In this document: positions 1-12,300 of the stretch, in pieces | How positions within the stretch are numbered: position 1 is the first letter of the stretch | Layout: each line of letters starts with the position of its first letter | From: Cyanoderma ruficeps | Lineage: Eukaryota > Chordata > Aves > Passeriformes > Timaliidae | Length of the DNA: 64,000 nucleotides | Assembly: GCA_008694505.1 (NCBI GenBank) | Contig: VZDJ01004378.1 | Location: 11,283,472-11,347,471 of the forward strand | Reading direction: 5' to 3' | Translations under genes and position numbers: made by a program | Notes under the pieces: generated by a model | Told to the model about the DNA's origin: nothing | Database searches by the model: none | Seen by the model: only the letters and a program-made list of their open reading frames with translations

Positions 1-3000
1 TCCTAAATTGTGCCAAGTTTTGTATTGCATTTTGTTCACTGCCCCACATACATATTTCTTGTCATGTTGGAGTCAGGATTACTAATTCTCAACAATATGC
101 TGACCCTCATACTTACTCAACATGATAAGACATTTTATCCTAAAAGGAAGGATAGTGAATAAATAAGAATATATTTATAATTATAAATATTTATATTTAT
201 AAAGAAATATAAACATGAATAAGACAGCCTTTTGACATGGAGAAGGAACATGATTCTTCATGAAACTCCATGTGACTAGTAGGGAAGGAAAACAAGAAAG
301 CAGACATACCAGCTCTTCCTAATGAAAACTGAGCACCTAGAAATGGCACAGTGACATTACTCCATCAGGAGTTCAATAATCCAGATGTCAAAAAAAATTC
401 ACTTTGTGAAAAGAACAATTAAACAATTTTATAAATGTGGAGTAGCATTTCCTAAATGTGTATGCCTTTTTTCTGACTTACAGCTTTTGGAGGAAGAGGA
501 CAATTTGTTTTTGTTTTACCTGATCACATGTTGGAACTTTAGCTTCAAAAATGAGATTGAGAGTTGATTAACTACAGTGTGATATACAGCACAAGCAATC
601 AATTTGTTTTCAGAACAGAAGGTTCTTTGCATTTTGAAAATAGAGATTTTCCATGTGGTTGTTTCTGAAATACAAAAACTACAATCACTGATTTTAGAAT
701 ATCAAGAACAGCAATAATGATGCATATTTGTTCCATTTTGCAAGTTTATCTGAATTTCCTCCAGTATAATTGCTGATTGTATTGTCATGCTAAACCAACA
801 GAGTTTACTCAATGCCTCATAGCAATAGGTTTAACATGTTACATCTTATTCTTCAGTTTTATATGTAAACAAATGTAGCACTTTGATTTGGCGCAAAAAT
901 TCCTCATCAACAGTTGCCTTTTATTTCTTTTTTGACTATTGGGGATTACATTTTCTATAAACTTCTATTGTGTTTGAAGATGAGAATTACAGTGTTTGAC
1001 TTATATGCTATACTTGTTACAGTACACTGTGAGGTCAATATGTTGTGAGAAATAATATTGCTAGATAATTGTCAACATATAATTTTATTACTGAATATTA
1101 GCTTCTTAGCTCACATATAATGTATGTGGTTAGAAAAATGCAAACTTTGTGCCAAGAACAGATATGTGAACTGTACTAAAAACTGAGCCAAGAGCTTAAT
1201 AACTAGCATGAAAGTTCAAACTGATTTTTAAGTAGTTTTTACCCATAAAATAAAAAATAAATTCTGCAGCTGTTTGGATGAGAATGTCAACAAGTATCCA
1301 CAAATCTTAGTATTTTTTATAAAAAATATAAAATCTACCTAAAGTATTTAAACAAATATATAGCATGCAACAACTGCTAAAGTAAGCAACTCAAAATGAA
1401 GGAGCAGTGAAAAGCGGAAGGCCTGTGTAACACAGTACATAGATTATCGAACATGAGTGATATGCAAGGGCAAAACGTTTTTCTTCTGACCACAAAGAAG
1501 GCAAAATAATACAATACATACTTAACAAGAACTAGTGAACCAGATCAAAGTGTCTTTTCTTAACATTTCTGGCAGATTCAGTATTTGGCAGCCATTGTGT
1601 CAGTATTAAAACTAATCTGTAAGAACAAGGAGGGATCACATTCATTTGGAAAGACCTCCCAACCTGAGAGCTGCTCAGGCTCCACCTTGCACTAACAGGA
1701 CGCTGCTCTGGTGGGCCTGGCACAGTTCCAGTTTGCTACATGAACCTCAGTCAGTTCAAGCCGGGGCTGCCTATAAAGTTAATACAGTTATTTACACTGA
1801 ACGAGCAAGTATAAGCAGCGCCAAAAAGTAAAGCACTATCTTCTAAACATACCCTCAGAGAGTGGCAGAGAGACATGGTGGGAAGGAAAGCAGTGGGACA
1901 GCTCAGGAGACCTCCACCCACCGTCCACTCCAGAGAGGAGGACAAAGCAGATTTCCCTGCACATAGCCTCTGTCTCTCTCAGCTTCTGCAGAAAGCATGG
2001 CTGAGATCAAAGTTCATCTTTTCTAAATATAACAGGCATGTTGGCAGAAGTGTTTCTGCTTCCAAGTCTGTAAAATCAAGACAAAGATGCCTGAGAGCTT
2101 TGCTGTGTCCTTGCCTGCTTTCTGCTGCTGTGACTATGGCCCCACCAGCAGCATGATGGGAGGTTTGGTTTTATAGAACTAAGTGATGGATTTAAAAATG
2201 TATAAATGCATTTCCTGTCCAGCTATCTGCACAATCCTTGTGCTGTGCCTGTCTTGGCCCTCTTTTCAGGTCTTTCCACCAGATCCTTCATGCTCCCAGT
2301 GCCTCAGGTTCAGGGTCTGCAAGTGTTGCCTTTTTACTGTGTGAATCACCTCTAGACATGCACTTCCTCTTTCACCTGATGGGTCTCAGAGCTCAGACCT
2401 TTCCTTGATGGGCCAAATCACTCTGTCTTGAAGTCTTACATTCGAGATACAATAACTTTTGGTGGCCTAAGAGCTCTGACATGGCCACACCAAGTGGCCA
2501 AAAACACCTTGTGGGGGTCCCCCACCTTGGCCCCAGCTTGCTCTTAATGCTGTCCTGGAGTTCCTCACTGGCTCTGGCTTTTCTATCATCCAGGCCTACT
2601 TGGCTGAACTTCCTGTTGCTTAGGTGAAGAAACACCTTTGCTGGGCTGGAATAAAATAATCTCATGCAGCATGAGAAAGTCAGAACCTCTCTTAACAGAG
2701 CAACCAGCCACTGCTCTTCCACAGCACTGGTCTCAGGCTCAGTTTGGGCTTTCTGCTGAACAGGAATCCCTCATTTTGTTTGCTCCTATGTTATCCTCAT
2801 CTTTCATAAACATCCCAGGTGCTACAGACACAGCTCTTACCACCACGAGCACACAACCTCCTCCTCCCACACGATGTCAATTTTGGATGTCCATTAAAAC
2901 CAAAGTGGTTTTTTCCCTCCCAAATCAGAGAGATCCCTACACTGTGAACAGGAAGGTGAAGTCATGCTAGAAGAGAGGGCTTAAAAGTCAGGAAGAGTAG

Positions 3001-3225
3001 CTCTTGTCCCTCCACAAGATGGAGGGAACAGAGACTGCTTTCATTTCCCTGTGCTTGGAGTAACAACACCTGTGGGTGAATCCAGACTGTTCGTGACATG
3101 ACTGCCTGCCAGAGCCAAGAGGATGGTGAATATGATCCAGTATAAACAGGGAAGAGGGAATGGAGGCTGACAGCTTTCAAAGAGGTGCTGCAAACTGCCA
3201 GTGTGCAGGAGGAGGAGGAGGAGGA
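1..3225. other. Unique AT-rich sequence without a supported gene
   Basis: No recognisable repeat family or coding domain is seen. Open frames are short (up to 110 codons) and overlap on both strands. From about 400 to 2160 the minus strand reads like the 3' untranslated region of a vertebrate transcript: AT-rich, stop-rich, with several AATAAA-type signals on that strand near 919 and 1084. This is an impression, not proof. The right end runs into a GGA repeat at the assembly gap. Confidence 0.5.
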
Positions 3226-3387
3226 NNNNNNNNNNNNNNNNNNNNNNNNNNNNNNNNNNNNNNNNNNNNNNNNNNNNNNNNNNNNNNNNNNNNNNNNNNN
3301 NNNNNNNNNNNNNNNNNNNNNNNNNNNNNNNNNNNNNNNNNNNNNNNNNNNNNNNNNNNNNNNNNNNNNNNNNNNNNNNNNNNNNNN
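3211..3387. repeat. GGA simple repeat running into a 162-base assembly gap
   Basis: A short GGA/GAG repeat at 3208-3225 is followed by N from 3226 to 3387 and then a T run. The open frames reported across this stretch are artefacts of translating N. The purine-rich edge suggests the gap is a polypurine or low-complexity tract that could not be assembled. Its true length cannot be read here. Confidence 0.9.
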
Positions 3388-3716
3388 TTTTTTTTCCTTT
3401 ACAGGTTTCCTTCACTCACAAGGTTAGGCTTCCACCAATGTTTCTTGGAGAAACACTTCAATAGCTCCTTTAAGCCTAGGACACCCGGAGCTGCTGAGGA
3501 AAGGAGTCCTCAAGGTACAGTGGTGGAATAAAGGAAATAGTGGTCCTCAGGAAGAGCTGTTGAGGAATAGGGGCCTTGGCTGACAGCAGAGACAGTTTAG
3601 AAAGTGAGACTGGAACCAAGAGATGACAGTGGCCAGTGGCCATTTTGTATTTTGTATCAAATTGTTTGAAAGTATCAATTTCACTTTACCGCAAGGCTCA
3701 GATAGAGATTTTGAGT
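3388..3716. other. Unique sequence between gap and CR1 element
   Basis: It starts with a T run at the gap edge. No gene, RNA or repeat family is recognised. Confidence 0.5.
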
Positions 3717-4830
3717 CGTAGAATCATAGAATATTCTGACCTGGAATGGATCCATGAGAATCAATTGAATCCAGCTCCTGGTCCTGCACAGGACAACCCT
3801 AAGAGCCCAACAGAAATTTTGAAATTCTTCTTGAACTCTTATCAGGCTTGGTGCTGTGGCCACATCCCTGAGGTCCTATTCCAGTGCCCAGCCACCCTCT
3901 GGGTGAAGAACCTTTTCATAATACCTGGGATAAACCTCTCTTGACACATCTTCAGACCATTCCCTTGGTTTCTGTCACTGGTCACCATAGAGAAGAGATC
4001 AGTACCTGCACATCTTCCCCTTCAGAAGAAGTTGCAGACTGCAATGAGGTTTCCCCTGTCTCCTCTTCTCCAGGCTGAACAGACCAAGTGACCTCACCTG
4101 CTCCTTGTATGACTTCCCTTCAAGGTCCTTCATCATCTTTGTAGCCCTTTTTGGGTCTCTAACAGCTCAATACCTTTCTTATATTGCGGCACCCAAAACT
4201 GCCCCCAGCACTGGAGGTTAGGCTGCCCCAGTGCAGAGCAGAGTGGGACAATCCCTTCTCTTGCCTGGCTGGCCATGCTGTGCCTGATGCACCCCAGGAC
4301 AGGGCTGGCCCTCCTGTCTCCCAGGGCACTGCTGGCTCAAATTCATTTTTCCCTCAACCAGAACCCCCAGCAGCACTGCTTTCCAGCATCTCATTCCCCA
4401 GTCTGTCCATCCAGGGTTGTCTTCTCCCAGGTGCAATTTCCCTTATTGAATTTCTTATCTTTGGTAGGAAGGCTACCCTTGAAGGAGTCCACAATTCCTT
4501 GCAATTTAATATAATTGGCAAACTTACTTGGTCTTGTGTCTAAGTTGTTTATGAAGATGCTGAAGAAAACTTGTCCTAAAATGTAGCCCTGCAGAACCCC
4601 ACTAGTAACTACCAGCTGTATGCCAGACAGTTTGTCTAGAAGAATACTGTGACAGTATCAAAAACTCAACTGAAATCCAAAAAGATTACATCTCTTGGCC
4701 AACTAGGTGGCTAACCTTGCTGTAAAATGAAACTAAGTTTGTCATGCACGACATTCCCTTCATGAACCTGTGCTCGCTGGAGTGGAGAAAACTTTGCCAG
4801 TTGTCCCTCTAAGTGTGTTTCTGCCAAGTC
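3717..4830 (-). mobile_element. CR1 LINE fragment, 3' portion, with decayed reverse transcriptase
   Basis: This is a CR1 non-LTR retrotransposon on the minus strand. Its 3' end is at the left, where the plus strand shows the avian CR1 tail in reverse complement (AATCATAGAAT at 3721), followed by the usual 3' ORF region as far as a segment equivalent to the reverse transcriptase middle near 4770-4830. On the minus strand, 4218-4436 still encodes a piece resembling the C-terminal part of CR1 ORF2 (the region around a GKMNLSQQC-like motif), after which the frame shifts. Stops, frameshifts and small deletions make it non-functional. The 5' half is missing, as is usual for CR1 because of incomplete reverse transcription. 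The left boundary is good to a few bases; the right one is approximate. The family call is firm; the subfamily is not assigned. Confidence 0.9.
4218..4436 (-). pseudogene. CR1 ORF2 C-terminal remnant
   Basis: A 72-codon open frame inside the CR1 copy. Its N-terminal half resembles the CR1 ORF2 segment downstream of the reverse transcriptase catalytic domain (LHLG...NPG..., then a short LVEGK-type motif). The downstream part is out of frame with the family pattern, so the protein is broken. No catalytic motif is present in this piece. It is a remnant of a retrotransposon gene, not a host gene. Confidence 0.75.
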
Positions 4831-7800
4831 TCACAGGGAAGTGAGAGGGCCACACAGAGAATGGTGGCTGTAGCAGGTTTAGCAGGGCTCCATTTCCTGT
4901 TCTTCCTCTACCTGCTCCCCCTTGCTGTTGGAAATGCTGTGCAGGACATGTACCAAATGAAAAGGTCCTGGTGTGGCAGTTGGACTGTAGCATGTCAGTC
5001 CAGGATCTCCTTGAGAATGGGTGAGTGCCTGCTCATCTGGTCACCAGTAAAACCTCAGGTGATGATGGAGGAGATCCTGTCCATGGCTGAGATATCTATT
5101 AAGGGTTCCTCACCTGCAGAAGACCAGGGGTATAAACAGCCTTAAATAGCAAAAGAAGAACAATGGATTTGTGATGTCTACACAATTTGCCTGCTGGAGT
5201 ATTGCCATGGCTTTTGTCAGGCAAGAACTCTGGAAAGCTGAGGAAGCTCAGCCAGAAATGTTGACAGTAAAGCATTCATGATGAACCACAGAGGCCTTCA
5301 GCACAAGGGAAATAGGAAAAATTCCCCTTGTTGACAAAGAGTAGGCTAAACTGAGACACTGGTCCATAGATGACTGTAAAATAAATTGCAAGGAAAAGTA
5401 CTCTGACCCCTTCTCTGTGTGTCACAAATGAAAATAAAATAGGGCAAGGACCTTACAAGCATCAAATCTCAACTCTTTCTCCATGCAATGACACTCTTAT
5501 GTCAGCCTTGGCAACCAAAAAATATACAGTGAGAATATGCCTTTCATTTCCTGCTGTTAGTCTTCACTGCCAAATCTGGAGCATGGTCCTCTGCACCTGT
5601 TTCATTCCTTTTATAGTTGCAGCACTGAAAAGGAGCCAGTCCCTTTGGGGGGATAACTCACAGTTATCACCATGAAAAAAGGAAAATATAAAAATGTGAA
5701 AATGAGTCCTTGTTGCTAAGCATCATGATACAAACCTGCTGAGAATAACCCTGTGCACATGTAGGCTCAAATGGTCAGCAGAGGTATTCCCAGCAGGCTT
5801 AGTAAAGTTGCACATAGAAAGAAGGAATAATTTACTTCTAAAATGTCAGAGTTCCTGGTGATTAACAGATGTGATCTTCTGCACTGCTTTGGTACCACAG
5901 GAGTTTGGGACAGTTGGAGCTTAAATTCAGTGACTATTCAGAAGCATGAATATGTGAAATGTCGTGGACCTTATTCAGCGTTTTCAACAGCGTGCTGAAC
6001 TTGGTGATGGCATTCCCTTTTTCTGTTCCACAGAGAAGACCGCACATGATATGCACAAATGACTCAGGGGAAAATCATTTAATTGGTCCTCTTCACACAT
6101 GGAAGGACTAACGACTTGCCTCTTGGTTAGTGTGGGACCACTACTGAGGTTTACAGTATGGAATACCTGCTTAGGCCATGGCCAGTTAGAGTCTTTGCCA
6201 TAGAAGACAAAGATACCGGCTCTTCAAATATAAGAATTGTATCCTTTGGGATTGCTTTCCTGGTATGTGAACACCCAATTCAGGAGAGATCAAGTCCTCA
6301 TAAACCAGTCTCCTGTTGGGGTTACACAGAATCTGGATTAGGCTGCCAGTATGTCTTACTGCCCATCTGGTGAGTTGTGGCTACAGAGACCACTCTGGGA
6401 CCTTGCTGAGACCTGTGAGCCCAGCTTATCATTAGGGTTTGTCAAAGAGGCAGACAAACTCTAATAATAATATTAGGATTATGACAAACAACAGAGTTGC
6501 ATTCAGACAAACACATCTAGCCCTCAAGGAGGGAGGTTGCCCATAATAGAACATCAGAATATGATTTCAGTGCAAGGTGATGCTGGATAAAATCAGATAT
6601 AAGCCAAGCTCTGACTATAACCCAAATCACAGGCTATACATCTGAGCCAAAGCATTCTTGATCTGAAAAACAAGAGCCTTGAAATTCTTTAAGCAGCATG
6701 CAAGATATTTTTTGTGTGTGCTTCAACCTTTTGATGTACCTAGAGGAGCTAAAATATTACATGGAAATTTGATAACCCTCACAGTGCTTTTCTGGCCTGA
6801 CTGGAAGGGGTGAAGTGCTTGAATTTTGAAGGACCAGTTTCTCTAGGATTTTGCAGTTCATTTCATCTAGCCCCATAGACTGTCACAAATATGAAGTTCA
6901 GGAAAATCATTCAGGCTTCCTCTCCTTTGTCAAATTGACTGCTAGAATCTCTGCTCACGTTCTCATGGTTTTCTACCAAAAACTGATTGTTTGGCGTATT
7001 TAGTCTTCATCTGGCTCTGCTCAAGAACCTCAGTGTACACTCAGCTATGCTGAGTTTCTCTCATTTTTTCAGCCAGAGGAATAGTTTCTGGTTGTTTCAG
7101 CAATGTGTCCTGTTGCTGAAAATTGCCATTGAAAGTTTCTACTCAATACATCAACGAGCCTACATGGTAGATGTTCTGTCTTATTCAATCCCTAGATGTG
7201 TTTCACTGCTCTTACAAAAATGTCTTCTTGAATAAGTCTGTAAATGGCTTTTGTCTGCTTAAGATCAGTTTTCTGATTTTCATTGTTTATTGAAGACTGG
7301 AATGGTGCATCATGGGCATCTGCTGCTGATAGACAGATATCTGCTGATAGGTGGTTTCCCGGAGTAAGCTGGGGCAATAGAAGCTGATAGTTTGCTGGGT
7401 GATACAGATGGTCCTGCTGTGCAGTATGCAGTGAAAACTATTGGCTGAATGATAAGCATCTTGAAATGAGTATAGAGAAAATAGTTTTGGTTGAGGAAGT
7501 TTGAAATATTAGAGGGGTAACAGGCTTTAAAATCCTCTTTGTAACTCACATTTACAAGCACCTCGTGCAGTCAACAGTGGTGTGACAGGAGAGTTGAGCT
7601 AAGTAGACAGAAAGAGTGTTCAGGAGAGAATTATAAATAATAAAATAGTCCAACTTGTGAATTTATGCAAAGACTATTTTATTTATCCACATCAGAACCT
7701 GGAACTTTCCTGGAGAGGAAAGAATAAATCTGACAAATCCTATTAGGAACAGGAAGCATAATTTGAAATGAAAATAAATTTTTGGAAGTTATTTAGCTGC

Positions 7801-8054
7801 TAATAATCAATACCAATTACAGTGCAAACGGAAAACAAAGAAGAGAAACAATTCGCATTAACTGCATTCACCTCATTCGCACTCCCGCCTTAAAAGAGAG
7901 TTTACTCACAGCACTTCTACGGTCCTATGAGGCCCTCATACAAGGCTTATGGTGCCCAGTTTATTCACACAGAATAGCTGCTTTAAAAGCATTGTTAACT
8001 GTTGTCAAGGGGAGCTTGTGATGCTCAATATCTCTGCATACCAATAAAACTTAA
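4831..8054. other. Unique sequence without a supported gene
   Basis: About 3.2 kb of non-repetitive sequence. Open frames do not exceed about 85 codons (6158-6373, 6987-7235, 7310-7561) and show no domain. No tandem repeat, LTR or LINE pattern is recognised. Confidence 0.5.
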
Positions 8055-8681
8055 GTTGGTTGTAGTGGTGCGTTTTGGGCTTCACCAGTTTTCTGTATGC
8101 ATCTGTTCTTTGTTTTATATTGTTTTTATATAAGTTACAATGGTTTGTTCCATGTAACCCCATGTTAAACCCTTCTTGGTTTTCCCCGAGTGATTGTTGA
8201 GTGTCAATCACAATTATGCGTCCTGTCCATCAGCCTCGCCCTGATGTCTAGAAGGTTCTAGTGAGGACGTCAAGGGATTGGCAGGTTCCCTGGTTCTCCC
8301 CTCCCTTGGTTTCTCATTTGTTCCATTGATTGTTATTTGTGTTCAGAGTCACTCCCTTCACCTTTTGGATTGGTTCCAAGCTGTCCCCTTCCCATTTCTC
8401 CACCCCCATACTTAAGGTACGGGGGAGGAAACCTGCCTTTTGTGGGCTCCCTCTGGGTGTGAACAAGTCCCGCATGGGCTAATAAACCCCAGTTGAATTC
8501 CTCACAAGAGTCCTTACTTATTCCTTGCCACTGTTTGCGCTTCTGTTGAAGGCAAGAACTCAAAGGATCGGGGACGTATCCCAGAATACGAAACCGTACC
8601 TTCACTGCATGCCTGGTGCCAGAGATAGCCAGGAAACAGGACGTGGGTTCCTGAGAGACACACCGCACCGTCGCAGTTGGT
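8055..8681 (+). mobile_element. Solo ERV LTR with intact 6-bp target site duplication
   Basis: A 615-bp long terminal repeat at 8061-8675 begins TGTAGTGGTG and ends CCGTCGCA, so it has the TG...CA ends of retroviral LTRs. It is flanked directly by GTTGGT on both sides (8055-8060 and 8676-8681), a 6-bp target site duplication. A polyadenylation signal AATAAA lies at 8481-8486, which sets the plus orientation and places the R/U5 part to its right. No primer binding site, gag, pol or env follows, so this is a solo LTR left by LTR-LTR recombination. A 6-bp duplication fits a class II (beta/alpha-like, ERVK) retrovirus; that class assignment is inference. The intact ends and duplication suggest a fairly young insertion. 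Confidence 0.88.
8481..8486 (+). promoter_or_regulatory. LTR polyadenylation signal
   Basis: AATAAA within the solo LTR, about 190 bases before its 3' end, consistent with the R region. It could still end transcripts that pass through on the plus strand. Confidence 0.6.
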
Positions 8682-9205
8682 AGGTGCATATGATTTTGAA
8701 GCCTGCAGTAAGGCTCCTAACTTGGGCAAAACAATGCAGCCAACCTCAGCGATTTTAAATCTGACCCCCATGATTGTTTTTGCTGCTGTTCAAGAAACAG
8801 TTTGTGGTAATTTTTTTCAAACAGCAAAGTGCCTCAGATTTGTTTTATCTTTTGTTGGAGAAAATTCTTGGTGTGGTTGGAAAGAAAAATCTCAAAAATG
8901 TGACCCCTCATATTTCAGAAACCAGACTAGACATAAGAAGACTTCAAATGATTGTTTTTCTAATCTTATTGTTTCAAGGTCAGCATCGTGATATGGTAAT
9001 CATGAAATAATTTAGGAAGTCTAGAGTGGACGCTAAGAAAAAAATTTGCCACATTTACAAAAAAAAATTGTTATCCAAACCAGGATAATAAATTATGCTA
9101 CTAAAATATAAGTACTTTAATGTTTCAAAAATATGTAACTGAAATTTGACTCTATTTACAATAAAGAAATAAACAGTGAAACCACAGAAAATCCCATTGC
9201 TGACT

Positions 9206-9322
9206 TGTTTTTTTGTTTGGTTTGGTTTGGTTTGGTTGGTTTTGGTTTTTGTTTGTTTGGGTTTTTGTTTTTGTTTTGTTCGCTTGTTTGGGGTTTTTTT
9301 TTGGCTCGGGGATGTTTTTTTT
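9206..9322 (+). repeat. TTTGG/TTTTG-type simple repeat
   Basis: A low-complexity tract of G and T, with GGTTT units at its left end giving way to TTTTG-like units. The two opposing open frames across it (plus 9176-9436, minus 9055-9348) are products of this composition and are not genes. A similar C/A-type tract on the opposite strand sense lies at 62701. Confidence 0.9.
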
Positions 9323-12300
9323 GTAAAGAGAGGAAACAGAGTAACCAAGAAAAATAATACATTAAATGAACATTTGTTAATGAACTCTTTTATTTTCAGA
9401 CTTCCTTACTTGTTAACAGGTTCAAATTCACAGTGATAGTGTCCAGATCAACTAACCAGCTTGATGTGATTTTAAATGAAATTTAAAAATTAGATTAAAA
9501 ATAATGGAAATTTGTTTTAGTCAGTGTGGCTGTAAAGGGAACATGTAGAGGAAGGAGAATTTTCTTACTTTGCATGTGAATTAATTGAATCCCATGAAAG
9601 GAAATGGAAGGACAGAAATCTGCAGCTGGAAGAGGTAGGAAAATAACTTTGGCTTTGAAATACGTATGAACTAATTCTAGAAATGTATCCTTATAAATGA
9701 GGATAGCATAAGTGGTGGGAGGCAGAAAAATGAGGAGTCCTGTCATTTTAAACATGTTACTCCAAGCTGGGCTCAAATGTCTGGGAATTAATGAAGGCAA
9801 CTTTTTCTGAAAAAAACAACATTTTGGATAAAATGAAAATTTATTTTAAAATCTCTTTAAAAAGAAACATGTTCTTCCGTTTGATGCTGAAGGAGTTGGA
9901 ACTCTGGAAGGACTCTTGGGTCTTTAGACATGGGGTTAGCACATCAGATGTCACAAATGACATCAGAAATGCTGGCAAATGGAACATGCCCAGCAGTGCT
10001 CTCGCACACGTGAGCCAGCTGGCCAGGAGCAGACATGTCTATTCCGTGAGTCTCCCCAGCCACCAAAATGGGAGGACCATGCACTAACTTCCTCCCAGGA
10101 AGCAGCTTTAGAAATTTTTGTTGCCAGGACTGTGTCTTGGAAATGCATGACAGAATGAGACAGCCAAAAGTGTGATGGGGAGGAATATCAGCAGTGTGAT
10201 AGCTGGGCTCCAGCTCCCAGGCACAGTTAAATTTCCTTGTACAGACATATGGAGGTTTCCCAAAGCCTCATTCAGAAGCCCCTCTAAGCACTCAGTGGCT
10301 TTGGGGAACTAAAAGAAGGTGACTGGTGGGACAGTATGTCTTCAGGCTCCATATTCAGTTAAACTAGGCAAACATGCACTGCACACACTGCCCCATTTCA
10401 GTGCTTCCTACACCTCAGGAGCCAGAGAGCCCCTGAGAACAGGCTGCCTAAATCTCTCATCACTCTCTTAACAGGAGATATCCCACTGAGTACCCAGCTC
10501 CATGCACAGCAGGCTGCCTGGCGGCAACCCGAAGTCACTGTGGTGCCCCCAGCCCCATGAGGCCTGGGAGTCTCATTAGGCAGCAGCAATATCCTTTGGG
10601 CAGAAGTCTCCCTTTGATATTTCCCTAACTTTCTGTATTTACTTCTGAAAAAGAGAGATTGCTGACTTTCTCTCTCAGACTTTTCACATGTTGAATGTTG
10701 AAGCAAAAACAAAGAGGGCTGCATGAGGCTATTCTGTAGTTAAGTAACTGCCTAGATATGTATCCAATTTATTTCCAACTTACAAAAATGCAGACTGAAG
10801 GAGATGCTATGTTCAGCAGAAGGTTATTTTTCTTGAACCACTACTGGCTACTTTGGAGGCAAGGGGTCAGGCACTTGATTAGATGAATTACAGCTTAAAG
10901 TCCTGTAGTATAAACTATGTCATGCCCCAGGCTTCTCAAAACAGGGCACTCTATTTTAGCTCATAATGGGTAGCTGGATTCAGTAAATGGCCTAATCACA
11001 GCAACATAAATATTTATTGGAAAATTTTTCTAATTAAGGTATGAGCTTGTTTAGATGTTATCAGTTAGAAAGGGCTTTCCCAACAAGAAAATGGCTGTTA
11101 GGAGACATTAGGAAATGGTTAAACTCCAAGGGATTAAAAGGTCATTGAGTGGCAACATGCAGAGTCTATTATAGTTCAAATTTAGCTTGTATTCATGTCT
11201 CCTACATATGGAATTAAAAGACCATCCTCAATGGAGAAAAACAAAACTATTATTTTTTGTCCTTTGAAAAATGAAATTACATTACTGATGTATGATTTAT
11301 GATCATTTTAGAAACTAAATGCTCTCAAAAGAAATAAGTTTTTTTAATTCTTGCTTTATGCTTAGATGTATTAAAACCTGTATTTACCTCAGTAGTGATG
11401 CTTGCAAAATAAAGATTCAACAATGTCATAATTTGTTCCCAGTACCTCAGTCACACAGTGACTTTGGACTTAGAAAATTACATTTAATATAGTTGTCCTT
11501 AAATGCTGTTTTCTTTGCTGATGTTGTGAATACTGACAATGGCATGGATAACAAATTCAGGATAAATTATATTTTGGTAACAGTGTTTTTCAGGTATCAT
11601 ATTACAAGCACCAACCAACAATATATTGATCACCTTCAGAGCCTTGTTATGCCAGCATAATTCTTAAGCAATTTTGGTGCCTTTAGGAAAATAGCTCTAG
11701 GTTTACTCTAATATAATTGTCAGAGGAATTCATCCCTTAAAGTAAAATTTGTAAGCTGTCTTGGAGGGAAATAGCTGTATAAAACTGGTTATGTGAAGTA
11801 CAGGCAGAACTATTCCCTGTGGGAAACAGTTTGTAATTTCTGTGGGACTTCATTATTCTGCTATGAAGTGTGTATGTGTCTGCCATATGGTATTTTACTC
11901 TTAAGGTATAACTCAAAAGGAAAGCTCAGAAAAAGAAAAGAGAATGTTCTACAAACCTTTTGCCTTTGAGCAAAATTTACATATTTTAAAACATTTCAAT
12001 GAGAAATCACGAGGTATAGAAATCTAAATGGCATCAATGCAGCTATTGATTGTATCTGGCTACATTTTTGAAATCAACATCTGTAAGAAGTTTCAAGACC
12101 AGGCACAAGCAGATGAACATTGCTGCTTTCCTTACACAATGAAATCTGTACTGTTTGTTAGTTGATACCAACTGCAACTATACTGGATATAAAACTACAA
12201 TTTCATGTGAAAACAGCTTGGTTCATTTAGAATGCCTTCCTTGCCCAGACCAGGATACGACATCTGTGACCTTGCTAAATACATCTAGACAGCAAAGACC

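Noticed and set aside
1532..2156. Overlapping short frames on both strands
   Set aside because: No domain or splice signals, and frames on opposite strands overlap each other.
3041..3531. Four open frames of 80-124 codons
   Set aside because: They are formed by reading through the run of N in the assembly gap.
9055..9436. Opposed frames with Lys/Asn/Pro-rich or Phe/Val/Leu-rich protein
   Set aside because: They are translations of a G/T simple repeat.
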